A stretch of DNA of 64,000 nucleotides, taken from positions 930,001 to 994,000 of the forward strand of contig CP032507.1 in assembly GCA_008375315.1 (NCBI GenBank), written 5' to 3'. The notes beneath the pieces are model-generated. The model saw nothing but the letters and a program-made list of their open reading frames with translations, had not been told where the DNA came from and ran no database searches. Source of the DNA: Ectothiorhodospiraceae bacterium BW-2 (GTDB lineage Bacteria > Pseudomonadota > Gammaproteobacteria > Thiohalomonadales > Thiohalomonadaceae). The position numbers and the translations under genes were made by a program. Below are positions 10,524 to 20,875 of the stretch, piece after piece; position 1 is the first letter of the stretch; every line of letters begins with the position of its first letter.

Positions 10524-11336
10524 ATGGTCGAAATAGTCCTCTACGCTGCCCTCGGCGGCGCTGTCGCTGGTCTTTTAGCCGGTCTAATGGGTATCGGGGG
10601 GGGGCTCATTCTAGTGCCTCTGCTCATCTGGCTGTTTGAGCAGCAGTGGCCCGGCTATAGCGCCAATACCCACTTGGCCATCGGTACGACGCTGGCGACG
10701 ATTATTCCAACCGCGCTCTCCTCGTCACTAGCCCACCATCGTCGCCGTAATATCGATTGGCAACAGGTACGCAGTCTGACCCCGTCGGTCATTGTCGGCA
10801 CCCTGCTCGGCGCTCTGCTCGCCCACCACCTCTCCGGCAAGCTGCTACTCACGCTCTTTATCGGTTACCTAGTGACTATGGCGCTAAAGATGCTGTTTGA
10901 GGGTGACACTCATCCCCCCCCCCTCCCCAGCCCTCCCGCTAGCGCAGTCAGCAAGCTCGCCCATCGAGGCTGTGGCCTCCTGATCGGCTCAATCTCGGCG
11001 ATGGTCGGCATCGGCGGTGGGACGCTTTCGGTCCCCTGTCTGCTCCATCGCGGCGTCACTATGCGTCGCGCTATCGGCACTTCGTCGTTTATCGGCCTGC
11101 CGCTGGCGCTCGCTGCGGCAACCGCTTACGCCGTCACCGGCCAGCAGCTAGCAGACCCTCCCCCCTATAGCACCGGCTACCTCTACTGGCCGCTATTTAT
11201 CGCCATCAGCCCCCTCTCAGTCGCGACGGCGCCGCTAGGGAGCCGCCTTGCCCATCTGCTGCCGCTTCGGTGGTTAAAAAAAATTTTTGCGCTACTACTC
11301 ATTTTCACCGCATTAAAAATGGTAACGGTGCCCTAA
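10524..11336 (+). CDS. TSUP-family (TauE/SafE-like) membrane permease
   Basis: This is a predicted anion or sulfur-compound permease of the TSUP family (PF01925); the substrate cannot be told from sequence. The 270-residue product has about eight hydrophobic segments in two repeats. Each repeat begins with a family glycine motif: GLMGIGGGLILVPLL near the N-terminus and AMVGIGGGTLSVPCLL in the second half. The start at 10524 places the first helix at the N-terminus. An ATG at 10488 would add 12 residues, and the frame is open to 10350, which would overlap the rplM start and its promoter. Confidence 0.88.
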   Translation: MVEIVLYAALGGAVAGLLAGLMGIGGGLILVPLLIWLFEQQWPGYSANTHLAIGTTLATIIPTALSSSLAHHRRRNIDWQQVRSLTPSVIVGTLLGALLAHHLSGKLLLTLFIGYLVTMALKMLFEGDTHPPPLPSPPASAVSKLAHRGCGLLIGSISAMVGIGGGTLSVPCLLHRGVTMRRAIGTSSFIGLPLALAAATAYAVTGQQLADPPPYSTGYLYWPLFIAISPLSVATAPLGSRLAHLLPLRWLKKIFALLLIFTALKMVTVP

Positions 11337-11429
11337 TTTGCATACAATGGTTGCCATTGGTGGGAATTAGCCTATATTAGTCGCCTTCTGGCGGATATTG
11401 AAGTTCACTAGCAAGTTAAGAAGTTTACA

Positions 11430-13367
11430 ATGGAGCAGCCCCGTTTTACCGAAAAGTTAAAGGCCTTTGGCCACTGGAAAGAGTCCCTGGTTGAGAGCAT
11501 TAACCGCTACTCAGGTTGGCTTGACGAAAACGATATGGGCTCTCCGGAGGATGAGATTCGTATCGTTGAACTTATTGAGTCGCTACGAAGTGACAAGCTA
11601 ACAGTCGCCTTTGTCGCTGAATTTGCCCGCGGCAAGACCGAACTGATTAATGCGATCTTCTTCTCTGAGTATGATCGCCGACTGTTACCGTCCGAAGCGG
11701 GGCGCACAACTATGTGCCCGACCGAACTCTTTTTCGATAACCAGTCGAATGAGGCCTATATTCGGCTCCTGCCGATTGAGACGCGCCTCAAAGATACCTC
11801 GTTCTCCGAGCTGCGCAAAGATGGTCTGCAGTGGACTAATATTCCGCTGCTCCTCGATAATGCCGATGATATGGCTGAGGCGTTTAAGGAGATTGTCAAA
11901 ACCAAAAAGGTCTCTATTGACGAGGCCCGAAACCTTGGCCTCTATAGCGATGATGAGGCGGAGCTCCATCGGCGGCAGGGCGGAGGGACGCTCAGCGAGA
12001 TCGATGTGCCGCAGTGGCGTCATGCGCTGATAAGTTTCCCCCACCCGCTCCTGAAACAGGGGCTGGTGATTCTCGATACCCCCGGACTGAACGCCCTCGG
12101 TAGCGAACCGGAGCTGACCCTCAGTATGCTGCCTAGCGCCCAAGCGGTGCTGTTTATTCTGGCTGCCGATACTGGCGTGACCAAATCGGATCTCGATATG
12201 TGGAATCTCAATGTCAAACCGGTGCGCAAGGATAACCCCGACGGCCTGATTGTCGTGCTCAATAAAATCGACACCCTGTGGGATGAGCTAAAGAGCGAAG
12301 AGGCGATTAGCACCACCATCGATAGGCAGCGGCAGGAGGCTGCCCGAACGCTAGGCATCGACATTAATACCGTCTTCCCCGCCTCAGCACAGAAGGCGCT
12401 GCTAGCCAAAATTCGCCACGACGATACGCTGCTAAAGCGAAGCAATATTCTGACACTAGAGGATATTCTAGCCAACACTATCGTACCGGCACAGCAGGAG
12501 CTGGTGCGAACCCATATTCAGGCTGAAATCGGCTCCATGGTCAAAGAGTCCCACGCCATGCTGGTCGAACGGCTTAACGACACCAAGCGCCAGCTCAACG
12601 AACTGGTCGGTCTCAGTGGTAAGAATACCCAAGTGATTGAGCATTTAATGCAGAAGACCCGTGAAGAGCAGGTCGCCTACCATAAAAACCTAGAGGAGTT
12701 TAACAGCAACAAAAAGCTGCTCTCAGAGCAGAATCAGGAGCTGTTAAAGCGGCTTAGCCTCACCAAACTCGATGAGCTAGTCTCGAAGAGCCGCAGCAAT
12801 ATGACCGAAACTTGGACAACCATCGGCCTCAAAAAGAGTATGCACACCTTCTTTGACGGCGTAAACACCATGTTCGATGAGGTCGCCGAGTACTCCGAGC
12901 AGCTTAACCGGCTAGTGACAACGCTCTACCATAAGTTCCACACCGAACACAATATTCCCGAGATGGAGCCGACACTCTTCGATCCGGCCAAATATCGCAC
13001 TGAATTAGATAAACTCAACGAAGAGGCGGAGAACTTTATCGACAGTCCGGTCACCGTCATGACCGAACAGTCGTTTGTGATTAAAAAGTTCTTTATCTCG
13101 CTAGTTAGCCATGCCCGTAACATCTTCTTTAAAGCCCACCGCGACGCCGAGGGGTGGCATAAAGAGGCGCTCGCGCCGTTAGTTAAACAGATCAAAGAGC
13201 GCAAAGGGCAGATGGAGTCGCGGCTAGAGAATCTGCGTAAGGTGAGCCAATCCCACGAAACGCTACAAGAGCAGATGGAGCGCCTAAAGCGCGAGGGGAT
13301 GGAGCAGAAGAGGCGCTACGAGGAGATTCACGCTATCTACAAAGCGATCTATCAGCCGCCAAAGTAG
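11430..13367 (+). CDS. Dynamin-like GTPase
   Basis: This is a 645-residue large GTPase of the dynamin superfamily, a group that remodels or tethers membranes in bacteria. The GTPase motifs are G1 FVAEFARGKT (61-70, with the dynamin-type F and GKT), a G2 threonine region (TTMCPTEL), G3 DTPGLNALGS (about 216) and G4 NKID (about 278). The rest is mostly long amphipathic helices with two strong coiled-coil regions (about 375-450 and 590-640), with no obvious transmembrane helix. It is monocistronic. Its 3' end overlaps the convergent UreH2-type gene by 16 bp, so transcripts of the two may be antisense. Confidence 0.85.
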   Translation: MEQPRFTEKLKAFGHWKESLVESINRYSGWLDENDMGSPEDEIRIVELIESLRSDKLTVAFVAEFARGKTELINAIFFSEYDRRLLPSEAGRTTMCPTELFFDNQSNEAYIRLLPIETRLKDTSFSELRKDGLQWTNIPLLLDNADDMAEAFKEIVKTKKVSIDEARNLGLYSDDEAELHRRQGGGTLSEIDVPQWRHALISFPHPLLKQGLVILDTPGLNALGSEPELTLSMLPSAQAVLFILAADTGVTKSDLDMWNLNVKPVRKDNPDGLIVVLNKIDTLWDELKSEEAISTTIDRQRQEAARTLGIDINTVFPASAQKALLAKIRHDDTLLKRSNILTLEDILANTIVPAQQELVRTHIQAEIGSMVKESHAMLVERLNDTKRQLNELVGLSGKNTQVIEHLMQKTREEQVAYHKNLEEFNSNKKLLSEQNQELLKRLSLTKLDELVSKSRSNMTETWTTIGLKKSMHTFFDGVNTMFDEVAEYSEQLNRLVTTLYHKFHTEHNIPEMEPTLFDPAKYRTELDKLNEEAENFIDSPVTVMTEQSFVIKKFFISLVSHARNIFFKAHRDAEGWHKEALAPLVKQIKERKGQMESRLENLRKVSQSHETLQEQMERLKREGMEQKRRYEEIHAIYKAIYQPPK

Positions 13368-14044
13368 CCCTCTGCCCACAAACCCCACTGCCATACGCCG
13401 ATAGCGATAACGCTCAGGCCGGCAAAACGGACGACTCTCGGGCGGCGAAGCCACTGCTGCAACCCCCCAGCTACCGCCCCCATCGCCACCAAATTAGGCA
13501 CGGTTCCTAAACCGAAACTGGCCATCAGTAGCGCCCCGTTCATGGCGCTACCGCTTGAGAGCGCCCAAATGAGTACCGTATAGACTAACCCGCACGGGAT
13601 CCAGCCCCAAACGGCTCCGGCAATTAGCCCCTGCCCGACCGATCTGACCGGCAAAAGTCGCTGCGCCGCCGGCTGTAGCCGCCGCCACACCCCCCACTCC
13701 CCCGCCTGTTCCAGTCGTAACAGGAACCAACGCCACCAACCGGCCAGATAGAGCCCTAGCAGAATCATAAAGCTACCGGCCACCGCATGGAGCCACAACT
13801 GCCACTGATGTAGCTGATCCAGCGGTAGCAGCCAACCGCCAATCCCCCCCATCATCGCCCCAGCGACACTATAGCTCCCCACTCTGCCGCTATTGTAGGC
13901 AAGTAGAATCAGCCCGTAGGTCGAGGTCGATTTCGACTCAATCCCCAGCCCCAGTGTCGCCACAATCGCGCCACACATCCCGATGCAGTGTACCCCACCG
14001 AGTAACCCCGCCATAAAGGCCGCCAGATAGCTCCACTCAACCAC
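13352..14044 (-). CDS. UreH2/TauE-like membrane protein with HCxGMCG motif
   Basis: This 230-residue polytopic protein of about six helices belongs to the sulfite exporter TauE/SafE-type, UreH-like transmembrane family (PF13386). That family is often encoded near cytochrome oxidase biogenesis genes and is suspected in copper or redox handling. The signature GGVHCIGMCGAIVATLG is at about residues 16-32 at the end of the first helix; a second GAVWGWIPCGLVYT repeat-like motif follows mid-protein. Its start overlaps the ampG-like stop by 8 bp, so the two are translationally coupled. The exact substrate is unknown. Confidence 0.85.
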   Translation of the reverse strand: MVEWSYLAAFMAGLLGGVHCIGMCGAIVATLGLGIESKSTSTYGLILLAYNSGRVGSYSVAGAMMGGIGGWLLPLDQLHQWQLWLHAVAGSFMILLGLYLAGWWRWFLLRLEQAGEWGVWRRLQPAAQRLLPVRSVGQGLIAGAVWGWIPCGLVYTVLIWALSSGSAMNGALLMASFGLGTVPNLVAMGAVAGGLQQWLRRPRVVRFAGLSVIAIGVWQWGLWAEGYFGG

Positions 14045-15314
14045 GACTCAGCGCCCCTCTTCCAAACAGACTCTGCCAAGGCTGCAAACGCTGTAACAGC
14101 AGCAGCCCCGGGAGGGCAATCAGGGCACAAAAGATAAAGAACTCAGCCCAGCCGACCCACTCCACCAGATAACCGGTCGGTGCTGCCACAACCACTCGCG
14201 GAATCCCCATTAGGCTACTTAACAGCGCATATTGAGTCGCGGTAAAGCGGCGATTAGTCAAGCTAGCCATATAGGCGATATAGGCGGCGGTTCCCATACC
14301 CGCAGAGAGGTTCTCAAACGCAATGACCGCCGCGAGCCAGAGGGTATCGGCACCGGTGACCACTAAGATGGCAAAACAGGCGGTGGAGAGGGCCTGCAAA
14401 ATCCCAAATCCCCACAGCGAACGCCCGATCCCCCAGCGAAGCAAGATAAGCCCCCCTAACAGCCCTCCGGCAATCGTGGCCCAAAAACCGAAGAGTTTAA
14501 CTACCGTGCCAATATCGGTCTTAGTGAAGCCGATATCGAGATAGAACGGGGTCGTCATCGCCGCAGCCATGGTATCACCGACCTTATAGAGCAGAATAAA
14601 TAGCAGTATTAGCCACGCCCCCTCGCGACCAAAATAGTCCCGAAAGGGCTCTATCACCGCTTCAGAGAGCGTCTGCGGCTGACCTGCGACCATCTGCGGC
14701 TCCCGACAGAGCAGCGTCGTTACCAACCCCACCGCCATGGAGGCGGCCATCAACAGATAGACGATTGCGAAGGGGAAGCTATCGGCCAGAATTAGGCCGC
14801 CACTGCCGGCTAACAACATCCCAACCCGATAGCCGTTAACATAGAGCGCTGAGCCGAGCCCCAACTCCTCATCACGCAGATCCTCCCGTCGATAGGCATC
14901 GACCACAATATCTTGACTCGCCGAGAAGAGGGTCACCCAAAAGGCGACGACAGCCACCAGCCATGGGCTAGCCACCGGATTAGTCAGCCCCAACAAGGCG
15001 ATGGCCAGCGTTAAGATGAGCTGAATGAGCAGCAACCAGCCGCGGCGGCGCCCGAGCAGCGGCAGCGTAAAGCGATCTAGCAGCGGTGCCCAGAGAAATT
15101 TGAGGGTATAGGGGAGTCCGACTAGCGCAAACAGCCCGATGACCGATAGATCGACCCCCTCCTCATGCATCCACGCCTGTAGTACCGAACCGGTTAACAG
15201 CAGCGGCAAGCCACACGCAAACCCCATGAAAAAGGCGACCGCCATTCTCCAACTCAGAACTCCCCGCCACCACGCCCCCACGACACCACTCTGCTGCTCT
15301 GTCACCCTATCCAC
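14037..15314 (-). CDS. ampG: AmpG-like MFS permease (muropeptide importer)
   Basis: AmpG imports anhydro-muropeptides for cell-wall recycling. The 425-residue protein has about 12-14 hydrophobic segments. N-terminal features match the AmpG branch of the MFS: FMGFACGLPLLLTGSVLQAW, LVGLPYTLKFLWAPLLDR and GRRRGWLLLIQL. ASQDIVVDAYRRE and FENLSAGMGTAAYIAYM follow, all typical of the family. It overlaps the downstream UreH2-type gene. Substrate assignment rests on family resemblance. Confidence 0.88.
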   Translation of the reverse strand: MDRVTEQQSGVVGAWWRGVLSWRMAVAFFMGFACGLPLLLTGSVLQAWMHEEGVDLSVIGLFALVGLPYTLKFLWAPLLDRFTLPLLGRRRGWLLLIQLILTLAIALLGLTNPVASPWLVAVVAFWVTLFSASQDIVVDAYRREDLRDEELGLGSALYVNGYRVGMLLAGSGGLILADSFPFAIVYLLMAASMAVGLVTTLLCREPQMVAGQPQTLSEAVIEPFRDYFGREGAWLILLFILLYKVGDTMAAAMTTPFYLDIGFTKTDIGTVVKLFGFWATIAGGLLGGLILLRWGIGRSLWGFGILQALSTACFAILVVTGADTLWLAAVIAFENLSAGMGTAAYIAYMASLTNRRFTATQYALLSSLMGIPRVVVAAPTGYLVEWVGWAEFFIFCALIALPGLLLLQRLQPWQSLFGRGALSRG

Positions 15315-15334
15315 TCAACACGATCCCGTTAGAC

Positions 15335-15371
15335 AAAAACCCCGCTTGCCCATGATAGCGGGCAAGCGGGG
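15335..15371 (-). terminator. Intrinsic terminator of the cytochrome c peroxidase gene
   Basis: A perfect 12-bp GC-rich stem (CCCCGCTTGCCC / GGGCAAGCGGGG, 15340-15351 with 15360-15371) has an 8-nt loop. On the minus strand it is followed by five T residues. It lies 41 bp past the peroxidase stop and ahead of ampG. Confidence 0.9.
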
Positions 15372-15411
15372 AGTCACCACCTTCCAAAGGTATCAGTATT
15401 GCGCTAACAGA

Positions 15412-16407
15412 CTACTCAAACGGCGTCGGCGCGGGTGTTGCATCGGTTGACGGGGGCAGGATCGGCAGCGCAAACGAGGGCTGCTCACCAGTGAGGCTCT
15501 TTAGAAAAGCGACAATCTGGCCATTCTCTTCACTCGTAAAGGTTCTACCGAGCTGTAGTCGTCCCATCACATCGACCGCTTCGGTCAGCGTCTCCGCTTC
15601 ACCGTCATGGAAATAGGGGTAGGTTAGCTCAACATTACGCAGTGTCGGCACCTTAAATTTAAACCGATCGGCATCTTTACCAGTCACCGCACTCAACCCT
15701 TCGGCAGAGTTGTTGGTCTGATAGGGCTGAATTAACCCCATCTTCTGAAACGAGTTACCGCCGGCAGCCGGGCCATTGTGGCAAGCGACACAGCCACTAT
15801 TTTTGAACAGTTGATACCCCGCTAGCTCCTCTGCTGTGAGCTGGTCACTCTCCCCGAGTAGCCAGAGATCAAAGGGGGAGTTAGGGGTGACCAGCGTCTT
15901 TTCAAACTCGGCAATCGCCTGCGTGACGCGATCGATGCTAATTCGATCATCGCCGAAGACCTGTTTAAATTCAGTTACATAACCTGGAATGGAGGCGATA
16001 ACCTCAACAGCTAGCGTATGATTAGAGGCCATCTCACCTGGGTTGGCGATAGGGCCACCGGCCTGCTCTTTCAGATCAGCTGCACGGCCATCCCAAAATT
16101 GGGCCACATTCATACTAGAGTTAAGGACAGTCGGTGAGTTAATCGGCCCCTGCTGCCAGCCATGACCGATGGAGGTCTTCAAGTTATCGGTTCCACCCAT
16201 GGAGAGATTGTGGCAGGAGTTGCAGGAGATAAAACCCGATTTGGAGAGACGGGGATCAAAATAGAGCTTTTTGCCCAGCTCAACCTGAGCTAAGTTGATC
16301 TCCTGTACCGGACGGATAGGATCAATCGGCTCGGCGGCAGAGGCGGCCATTGAGGTCGCTAAAGTAGCCCCAAGTAGAGACAATTTAAATATATTTTTCA
16401 GCAACAT
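15412..16407 (-). CDS. Dihaem cytochrome c peroxidase
   Basis: This periplasmic enzyme reduces H2O2 to water with electrons from small c-type cytochromes. The 331-residue precursor has a Sec signal peptide (KLSLLGATLATSMAASA, cleavage about residue 24). It contains two haem c attachment motifs, CNSCH (about 61-65) and CVACH (about 206-210), in the family order. Conserved PTVLNS, QFWDGRA and FKVPTLRNVELTYPYFHDG also match. A short Pro/Thr-rich tail ends the protein. Monocistronic, with its own intrinsic terminator. The upstream gap of about 215 bp (16408-16623) is AT-rich and serves this gene and divergent trxB. Confidence 0.93.
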   Translation of the reverse strand: MLLKNIFKLSLLGATLATSMAASAAEPIDPIRPVQEINLAQVELGKKLYFDPRLSKSGFISCNSCHNLSMGGTDNLKTSIGHGWQQGPINSPTVLNSSMNVAQFWDGRAADLKEQAGGPIANPGEMASNHTLAVEVIASIPGYVTEFKQVFGDDRISIDRVTQAIAEFEKTLVTPNSPFDLWLLGESDQLTAEELAGYQLFKNSGCVACHNGPAAGGNSFQKMGLIQPYQTNNSAEGLSAVTGKDADRFKFKVPTLRNVELTYPYFHDGEAETLTEAVDVMGRLQLGRTFTSEENGQIVAFLKSLTGEQPSFALPILPPSTDATPAPTPFE

Positions 16408-16605
16408 AGATATAACTTCCTATAACAAAATAGCAGATTGAATGAAGCACTACTTTAGCATAACTTTGTGACTCTGATAACCCGATTATCAGTTATTTCT
16501 TATTTACTAATTATGGCAATGGCCGCTTGTCACCAAGAAAAGAGCCCGCCCCATTGAAACCCTCACGTTATGCTATAGACTATAGGGCGACAGATAACCT
16601 ACTGA

Positions 16606-17580
<975 letters not shown>

Positions 17581-17602
17581 ACCGGCTCCCCTCCACAAGC
17601 GC

Positions 17603-17622
17603 CAGGGGGGACTACCCCCCTG
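17603..17622. terminator. Short GC hairpin between convergent trxB and EAL genes
   Basis: An 8-bp stem CAGGGGGG / CCCCCCTG with loop ACTA sits at the 3' junction of trxB and the convergent response-regulator gene, overlapping the latter's last codons. There is no strong T-run, so terminator function is only likely. Confidence 0.45.
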
Positions 17623-18823
17623 TATTATTGGCGGCTAGTGCCATAAAATCGGCAAACGGACACGGCTTAGCTTTATAGTAGCCCTGCTGAATATCGATAC
17701 CTAGATCGGTTACCAGCCGTAGCTGCTCGGCCGTCTCCACCCCCTCCACGACCGTCTTTAACCCCAATGAGGTTGAGATATTGACAAACGCCCTCACCAG
17801 CTCAGTCGATGAGTGCTCCTCTAACAGGTGATCAATAAAGAGCTTATCGAGCTTAATCTCTGCAATCGGTAGCTGCCCTAAGCGCTCAAAATTGGAAAAT
17901 CCAGTACCAAAATCGTCTAGCGAGAAGGTGTAACCGGCGATAATCAGCCGCCCCATATTCGCAAGAATCGTGATGTCGTGATCGTAGATCTCATCCTCAG
18001 TGATCTCAAAACAGATACGGCTAGGCGGGATGGCATACTTCTCAAAAATCGCCATCGCGTTACGATAAAACTGCGGATTTTTCAGATCGTTAACGCCAAT
18101 GTTAATCGAAAAGGTTAGAGAGAGGTTGAGATCAATAATAGTGGCAATATATTGGGCGCTCCTCTCAAAAATCTGATAGGTAAAGCGGGTACCCGCCTGA
18201 CTCGATTTGATGGTAGGAATAAAGAAAAAGGGCGAGACAACCTGCCCGTTATCGGGATCGATCACCCGTGCTAGCGCCTCGGCACCGACCACATAGTCGC
18301 CACGGCACGACCACTTCGCCTGAAAAAAGACATCGACATTATCGAGAATCTGCTCCACCGAATATTGCTTGATGGTGCTATCGATCGACTTAGGTCTAGG
18401 TTGCTCGGTAAAACGGGATTTAGCGACCGCCTTGGCTAACTCTAGCAGGTTGACCGGCTTCATAATCGCCTCGACTACATTGAGACGGGAGTGAAACTTA
18501 AGCAGCTTGCGCAGCACCCGAATGAGCTGCTCATTGCAGCCGCTACAGACAATAATCGGGAATTTGCCGTGAATTTCGTTCACAAAGGAGAGAAAATCGA
18601 ACCCATCCTCCTCCGGCATATCGAGATCACAGATAACTAGATCACACTCCCCCGATTGCAATATCGCTCTAGCGGTACTCAATGAGTGGTGGGTATCGAT
18701 GTCGTGAAAACCCATTTTCGGCAACTGTCCCTTAAAGTAGCCCAAAATCAGTGGATCATCATCAATAACCACTACTCTGGAGTGGTGCTTGTCTGCCCCC
18801 AGCCTGTTATCCATGCTTAACAC
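17612..18823 (-). CDS. Response regulator with EAL c-di-GMP phosphodiesterase domain
   Basis: This is a 403-residue two-domain protein. The N-terminal receiver domain (about 12-135) has acidic residues in VVVIDDDPLI, phospho-acceptor Asp in LVICDLDMPEEDG (about residue 63-66), and a conserved Lys in AIMKPVNLLEL. The EAL domain (about 155-400) keeps catalytic motifs: EALARV, the FEITEDE metal ligand, SLDDFGTGFSNFERL (DDFGTG), IKLDKLFI and VVEGVETAEQL, ending in QGYYKAKPC. It should hydrolyse c-di-GMP under control of a histidine kinase not in this window. A diguanylate cyclase is divergently encoded next to it, so the pair may set local c-di-GMP. Confidence 0.93.
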   Translation of the reverse strand: MLSMDNRLGADKHHSRVVVIDDDPLILGYFKGQLPKMGFHDIDTHHSLSTARAILQSGECDLVICDLDMPEEDGFDFLSFVNEIHGKFPIIVCSGCNEQLIRVLRKLLKFHSRLNVVEAIMKPVNLLELAKAVAKSRFTEQPRPKSIDSTIKQYSVEQILDNVDVFFQAKWSCRGDYVVGAEALARVIDPDNGQVVSPFFFIPTIKSSQAGTRFTYQIFERSAQYIATIIDLNLSLTFSINIGVNDLKNPQFYRNAMAIFEKYAIPPSRICFEITEDEIYDHDITILANMGRLIIAGYTFSLDDFGTGFSNFERLGQLPIAEIKLDKLFIDHLLEEHSSTELVRAFVNISTSLGLKTVVEGVETAEQLRLVTDLGIDIQQGYYKAKPCPFADFMALAANNTGG

Positions 18824-19000
18824 CTAAAAAATTGCGAACCGAGTATGTTAAAGCGGCAAGTATAACCCATTCGAACCGAAAAAAATAAAAATTTGCCCCC
18901 ACTGCCCCCCCCCAGCATTAAAGAGTACTGATTCAAGTGTAACAATGGTGTAAAATTATCACTTCCTGTTTCTAACCACTGTACAAAGGGCATACAGACC

Positions 19001-20875
19001 ATGCGTTTAACCAATAAGGCTAGCCTTTCGGCCATCGTGCTGATTACCCTGTTAATGGTTGTGCTGCTAGTGGTGAGCCTCATCGCTTTTCGTCAATTTT
19101 CGATTCACACCGCCGAGTCGCACGCCCAGAGTGTCGCCGAAGTGGTTCGAGTTAGCATGACTGAGGCGATGATTAATGGCGTCATTCAGCACCGCTCCAG
19201 CTTCTTAGAGCGAATGCAGGAGGTCAAAGGGTTAAACGATGTCTATCTGGTGCGCGGTCAACATGTTGTTGCCCAATATGGCGCGGGGCTAGCGAGTGAG
19301 CGAGCGGTCGATGATATCGATCGCCAAGTCCTGCTCACCGGTCAAGCGGTCTCGACCATTATCGATGAGCAGGGCATGTCGCCCACATTCCGCACCACCA
19401 TCCCCTATATCGCCTCTAGCGAGGGCGAGCCGAACTGCCTTAACTGCCACCAGGTTAAAAATGGTGATGTTCTCGGCGCGGTCACCATTACCCTGTCGGT
19501 CGGGCAACAGAAGGAGCGCGCACTGCTGACCATTACCATTATCACCCTCTGTATCGGCCTGTTTGCGGCGATTATTCTGTTTATCATTGGCCGCCTCATT
19601 CGCCCCATCACCCGCACCACCAGTGATATTCAGGCCGGCGTCAAGGCCGCTATTAGCGGTGACTTTCAGTATCGAGTTGAGGTTCGCAGTAACGATGAGA
19701 TTGGAGAGATCGCCAACCAGTTTAACCAACTGACCAGCCACTTAGAGCAGGGGTTAAATACGATTCGTAACAATGTCGCCCAGCTAATTCAGTGTAACTT
19801 AGTGGATAGAAATAACCACAATAACCTACTCAATAGTACCATTAGCATGGTCGATGGTCTCATCGATGCCTCCCACTTCAAACAGGCGATTGAGGAGGAT
19901 GAGTCGAAACTAGAGGTTTACTACCGCCTAGCGCGAGTGATTGAGGAGGAGCATAAGTTCTCTAACTACTCCATCTACGAAGTCACTCACAACGGCAGCC
20001 GCCTAGAACCGATTGTGGTCAATGGCGATCAAGATGCTAACGGCTGCCACTGGTGTAACCCCAATGTGCTGGTTCGCTCCGAAATCTGCCGAGCCCGTCG
20101 TACCGGCCATACCATCGACTCCAGCGAATACCCCGGTATCTGTAACGCCTTCGCCCCCCCAGAAGATGGCCAAGAGTATGTCCACACCTGTATTCCAGTG
20201 ATTCAGTCGGGCACCGTCGGTAGCGTAGTGCAGCTAATTGAAGTGGCGGCACAGCTCCCTAGACTGCGCGAAAATACCACCATGCTCTATGTCTATCTAC
20301 GCGAGGCGGCACCGGTGATTGAAGCGAAACGGCTCATGGATACTCTACGCGAATCGACCCTCATCGATCCGATGACCGGTCTAAATAACCGCCGTTTTCT
20401 GGAGGAGTATAGTGATACCATTATCGCCACGGCGAATCGTCGTCAAAGCAGAGTCTCAGTCCTCATGCTCGATTTAGACTACTTTAAAAAGGTCAACGAT
20501 ACCTATGGCCACGACGCCGGTGATAAGGTGCTTAAAGCATTAGCACAGATCTTCCGTAACTCGGTTCGCGCCTCCGATCTGGTCATTCGTTATGGGGGCG
20601 AGGAGTTTATTATTCTGCTCCAAGACTCCAATAGCGATATGGGCGAGCAGGTGGCCGAAAAGGTTCGTGCTAATGTCGAAGCGCATCTCTTTACCATCCC
20701 CGGTGCGGAGCTAAAAAAGACCATCTCAGTCGGTGTCGCCGACTTTCCTGACGATTCGGATACCTTCTGGCAGACGATTAAGTTTGCCGATGTCGCCCTC
20801 TATCAGGCGAAAGATCAGGGTCGAAACCGAGTGGTTCGATTTACCAAAGAGATGTGGCAGAACCAAGATTACTAA
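19001..20875 (+). CDS. Membrane diguanylate cyclase with periplasmic CXXCH motif and Cys-rich cytoplasmic sensor
   Basis: This 624-residue c-di-GMP synthase has a membrane helix at 10-30, a periplasmic domain (31-175) with a c-type haem motif CLNCH at 146-150, and a second helix at about 177-200. A HAMP region (200-252) and a GAF-like segment (about 295-425) follow. The GAF-like segment carries five cysteines (C349, C352, C363, C381, C397), CHWC being a pair. The C-terminal GGDEF domain is active in appearance: GGEEF at 532-536 with an RASD inhibitory site (523-526) exactly five residues before it. A redox or haem-linked signal input is inferred. The start at 19001 has a long upstream intergenic region shared with the EAL gene. 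Confidence 0.92.
   Translation: MRLTNKASLSAIVLITLLMVVLLVVSLIAFRQFSIHTAESHAQSVAEVVRVSMTEAMINGVIQHRSSFLERMQEVKGLNDVYLVRGQHVVAQYGAGLASERAVDDIDRQVLLTGQAVSTIIDEQGMSPTFRTTIPYIASSEGEPNCLNCHQVKNGDVLGAVTITLSVGQQKERALLTITIITLCIGLFAAIILFIIGRLIRPITRTTSDIQAGVKAAISGDFQYRVEVRSNDEIGEIANQFNQLTSHLEQGLNTIRNNVAQLIQCNLVDRNNHNNLLNSTISMVDGLIDASHFKQAIEEDESKLEVYYRLARVIEEEHKFSNYSIYEVTHNGSRLEPIVVNGDQDANGCHWCNPNVLVRSEICRARRTGHTIDSSEYPGICNAFAPPEDGQEYVHTCIPVIQSGTVGSVVQLIEVAAQLPRLRENTTMLYVYLREAAPVIEAKRLMDTLRESTLIDPMTGLNNRRFLEEYSDTIIATANRRQSRVSVLMLDLDYFKKVNDTYGHDAGDKVLKALAQIFRNSVRASDLVIRYGGEEFIILLQDSNSDMGEQVAEKVRANVEAHLFTIPGAELKKTISVGVADFPDDSDTFWQTIKFADVALYQAKDQGRNRVVRFTKEMWQNQDY

Noticed and set aside
11685-12478. Antisense frames within the dynamin-like GTPase gene
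   Set aside because: Mirror open frames caused by codon bias; no motif or start signal.
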